NCBI GenBank assembly: GCA_964529265.1
Contig: CAZGVW010000036.1
Span: 1-8,028, forward strand
Source: CAZGVW01 sp964529265
Lineage (GTDB): Bacteria; Planctomycetota; Phycisphaerae; Phycisphaerales; UBA1924
Reading direction: 5' to 3'
DNA length: 8,028 nt
Shown: positions 6,167 through 8,028 of the stretch, in pieces
Layout: every line of letters starts with the position of its first letter
Position numbering within the stretch: position 1 is the first letter of the stretch
Made by a program: the position numbers and the translations under genes
The notes under the pieces: model-generated
What the model was told of the DNA's origin: nothing
Databases searched by the model: none
What the model saw: the letters and a program-made list of their open reading frames with translations, nothing else

Positions 6167-8028
6167 CAAACCGCATCCACCCCCACCCCCACACCCGACC
6201 CCTCCTGGCCCTCCTACCTCGCGCACATCGCCGCCGCGGAAAAATCACTCCGCCTCAGCGAACCCGCCGAAGCCGCGCGATGGCTCGCCGCCGCACCTGC
6301 CCACCACCGCGGCTGGGAGTGGCGCCACCTCCTCGCCATCTCCGATGAATCCCTCGAATCCATCGACCTCGGCGCCTCCTCCATCCTCTCCGTCGATATC
6401 TCGCCCGATGGCCGCCTCGCCGCCTTCGCCGCGGCCGATGGCGCCATCACGCTCTGGGATCTCGAAGCCCGCACGAAATCCGCCGCGCTCGAGCCCCACG
6501 CCGACGCCGTCTTCTGCGTCCGCTTCAGCCCCGATGGCGCGCGCCTCGTCACCGCCTCGCGCGATCGCACCGCCAAAGTCTGGAGCGTCGCCACGCGCGA
6601 ACCGCTCCTCACGTTCACCGCGCACCCCAACCCCGTCACCGCCGCGGTCTTCAGCCCGGATGGCGCGCACATCGCCACATCGTCCTACGAGCGCCTCAAA
6701 GAGCCGCCCCACATCCAGGGCACGGTCCACATCTGGAACTCCACCACCGGCGACATCGCCAACACCGTCACCGGCGGCGTGAAACCCCTCTCTTCACTCG
6801 CCTTCTCCCCCGATGGCGCGCACATCGCCGCGGGATCGTGGGATTCCGTCGTCTTCCTGTGGAGCGCCCACCCCTCCAACGAATCCCCGGAAGTGAATAA
6901 ACCTGCCGCCCCCCGCGTCTTCGGCGCCCCGCCCGGCGCCAACTCCTCCACGCACGTCCAATCCATCGATTTCAGCCCGGATGGCGCCCTCCTCGCCGCG
7001 GCCATCGATGACAAGACCCTCCGCGTCTATTCCATCGCCTCCGGCGCCGAAGTCTTCACCACCTCCGCCCACGACCGCCCCCTCGAATGCGTCGCCTTCA
7101 GCCCGGATGGCGCCACACTCGCCTCCGGCGGCTACGACGACGCCGCCCGCCTCTGGCGCACCTCCGATTGGGCCCCTCTCGCCACGCTCCGCGGCCACCG
7201 GGCCGCCGTCCGCGCCCTGGCCTGGTCGCCCGATGGCGACACACTCCTCACCGGCGGCCTCGATGGCGCCGTGCGCCGCTGGGATCCCCACCACACCGCC
7301 TACGGCGCCCTCCGCACGAAACACACCGATGCGTGCTACGCCGTCATGTTCACGCCCGATGGCGCGCGCCTCGTCTCCGCCGGCTACGACGGCGTCGTCG
7401 CCGTGCTCGATGCGCGCACCGGCGCGCACCTCGCGCACTGGCAGGCCCACGACGCCGGCCCCATCTGCCTCGCCGCGCTGAGCCCGGATGGCCGCCTCGT
7501 CGCCACGACATCATGGGATAAATCCGCGCGACTCTTCGATCTCGAAACCCACGAGCGCCTCCACCTGCTCGAGCACCCCGTCGGCCTCGAAGCCGTCGCC
7601 TTCTCGCCGGACAGCGCCGTCATCGCCACCGGCGCGCTCGATGGCGTCATCCGCCTCTGGAGCGCCCGCACCGGCGAACTGCTCCGCGAACTCACCGGCC
7701 ACGACAAGAAAGGCATCCACTCCCTCGCCTTCAGCCCCGATGGCGCCCGCCTCGCCTCCGCCTCCAGCGACGCGACAGCGCGCCTGTGGAACATCGCGCC
7801 CGTCACCGACCCCACTGGGGGCGCCGTGGTGCAGCCGCTCGGGGCTGCACCACGATCAGACTCTGACGCTTCGAAACGTCCAACAGACAACCCCCTCCTC
7901 GCCACACTCTCCGAACGCTCCGGCTCCGTGTATTCCGTCGCCTTCTCCCCACACGATGGCGGCGCCCTCCTCGCCACCAGCGGCGCCACCGATGGCGATA
8001 TCCACCTCTGGAACGGCCACACCGGCGC
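6074..8028 (+). CDS. Exported WD40-repeat beta-propeller protein (3' end outside window)
   Basis: The frame stays open from ATG 6074 to the window edge (651 residues visible, no stop). Residues 1-31 look like a Sec signal peptide: polar MTTRTN, a hydrophobic Ala/Thr/Leu core, and an ARA-QT cleavage site. A Thr/Pro linker (32-44) and a short helical stretch (46-75) lead to HHRGWEWRHLLAI (78-90), a motif I associate with planctomycete WD40 proteins. At least 12 WD40 repeats follow, marked by SPDG or variants near residues 110, 152, 194, 245, 301, 343, 385, 427, 470, 511, 554 and 625, mostly with a later W/F/V-D or LW pair ending the blade. That is enough for at least one and probably two propellers. 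No enzymatic domain is visible, so it is likely a binding scaffold outside the cytoplasm. Residues 581-606 are an atypical insertion between blades. It overlaps the TetR gene by ATGA. Confidence 0.93.
   Translation, partial: MTTRTNFAATAATAAATTLALLVTSASPARAQTASTPTPTPDPSWPSYLAHIAAAEKSLRLSEPAEAARWLAAAPAHHRGWEWRHLLAISDESLESIDLGASSILSVDISPDGRLAAFAAADGAITLWDLEARTKSAALEPHADAVFCVRFSPDGARLVTASRDRTAKVWSVATREPLLTFTAHPNPVTAAVFSPDGAHIATSSYERLKEPPHIQGTVHIWNSTTGDIANTVTGGVKPLSSLAFSPDGAHIAAGSWDSVVFLWSAHPSNESPEVNKPAAPRVFGAPPGANSSTHVQSIDFSPDGALLAAAIDDKTLRVYSIASGAEVFTTSAHDRPLECVAFSPDGATLASGGYDDAARLWRTSDWAPLATLRGHRAAVRALAWSPDGDTLLTGGLDGAVRRWDPHHTAYGALRTKHTDACYAVMFTPDGARLVSAGYDGVVAVLDARTGAHLAHWQAHDAGPICLAALSPDGRLVATTSWDKSARLFDLETHERLHLLEHPVGLEAVAFSPDSAVIATGALDGVIRLWSARTGELLRELTGHDKKGIHSLAFSPDGARLASASSDATARLWNIAPVTDPTGGAVVQPLGAAPRSDSDASKRPTDNPLLATLSERSGSVYSVAFSPHDGGALLATSGATDGDIHLWNGHTG
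7814..7891 (+). repeat. In-frame palindromic insertion within the WD40 gene
   Basis: Seventy-eight bases (26 codons, T581-N606) sit between two WD40 blades and encode a hydrophilic linker. They hold three consecutive inverted repeats. The first is a 12-bp perfect stem with a 6-base loop (7825-7836 with 7843-7854; arm GTGGTGCAGCC plus an outer C-G pair). The second is TCAGA-C-TCTGA (7856-7866). The third is an imperfect palindrome around TTCGAA (7866-7879). Codons here (ACT, GCT, GCA, CCA, CGA, TCA, TCT, CGT, ACA) are rare in the flanking gene, which prefers C-ending codons. This fits an inserted REP-like or other palindromic element that kept the reading frame. The exact borders are estimates. 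Confidence 0.6.

Noticed and set aside
6214..7450. Several minus-strand open frames opposite the WD40 gene
   Set aside because: They contain repeated segments such as RAPSGLK or GAIGRE that are simply the antisense of the SPDG repeats. The plus-strand frame has a signal peptide and WD40 blades.
1..8028. CRISPR array, tRNA or rRNA gene, insertion sequence, attachment site
   Set aside because: No regularly spaced repeats, no cloverleaf or rRNA signature, no transposase or integrase and no terminal inverted repeats were seen.

Overview
The window is very GC-rich and densely coding. It most resembles a planctomycete, possibly a member of the Phycisphaerae. The reasons are the base composition, an exported WD40 beta-propeller with an N-terminal 'RGWEWRHL' motif that I associate with planctomycete WD40 proteins, and the accompanying gene set. 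This placement is inferred from style, not from a marker gene. The first ~90 bases are homopolymer-rich and look like a contig end.

Layout. Bases 1-156 hold no supported gene. Four genes on the minus strand then run leftward from a divergent promoter region near 5250-5350. In transcription order they are a WaaP/Kdo-type (LPS kinase-like) sugar kinase (4410-5246), a SAM-dependent methyltransferase (3700-4413, GTGA overlap with the kinase), ribonuclease R (1135-3582), and a YcgR-like PilZ protein with an intact c-di-GMP motif (157-939). On the plus strand, a TetR-family regulator (5370-6077) overlaps by ATGA a large exported WD40 protein (6074 to beyond 8028, cut by the window edge).

Working picture. 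The kinase and methyltransferase look translationally coupled and probably modify an envelope glycan or lipid. RNase R and PilZ may be read from the same leftward transcript but have gaps of 117 and 195 bases, the second containing a strong hairpin. The TetR gene is preceded by a plausible sigma-70-like promoter (TTGCAC - 17 nt - TAGATT), with a 20-base imperfect palindrome over the predicted transcription start. This is the layout of an autorepressed TetR gene, and here the repressor's direct co-cistron is the secreted propeller.

The most unusual items are a 26-codon in-frame insertion inside the WD40 gene, made of consecutive palindromes with foreign codon usage; the coupling of a TetR regulator to an exported beta-propeller; and a strong C-rich plus / G-rich minus strand asymmetry that persists through genes of both directions and appears to shape their codon choice. 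I see no CRISPR array, transposase, tRNA or rRNA, and no clear new multi-gene defence or biosynthetic system.
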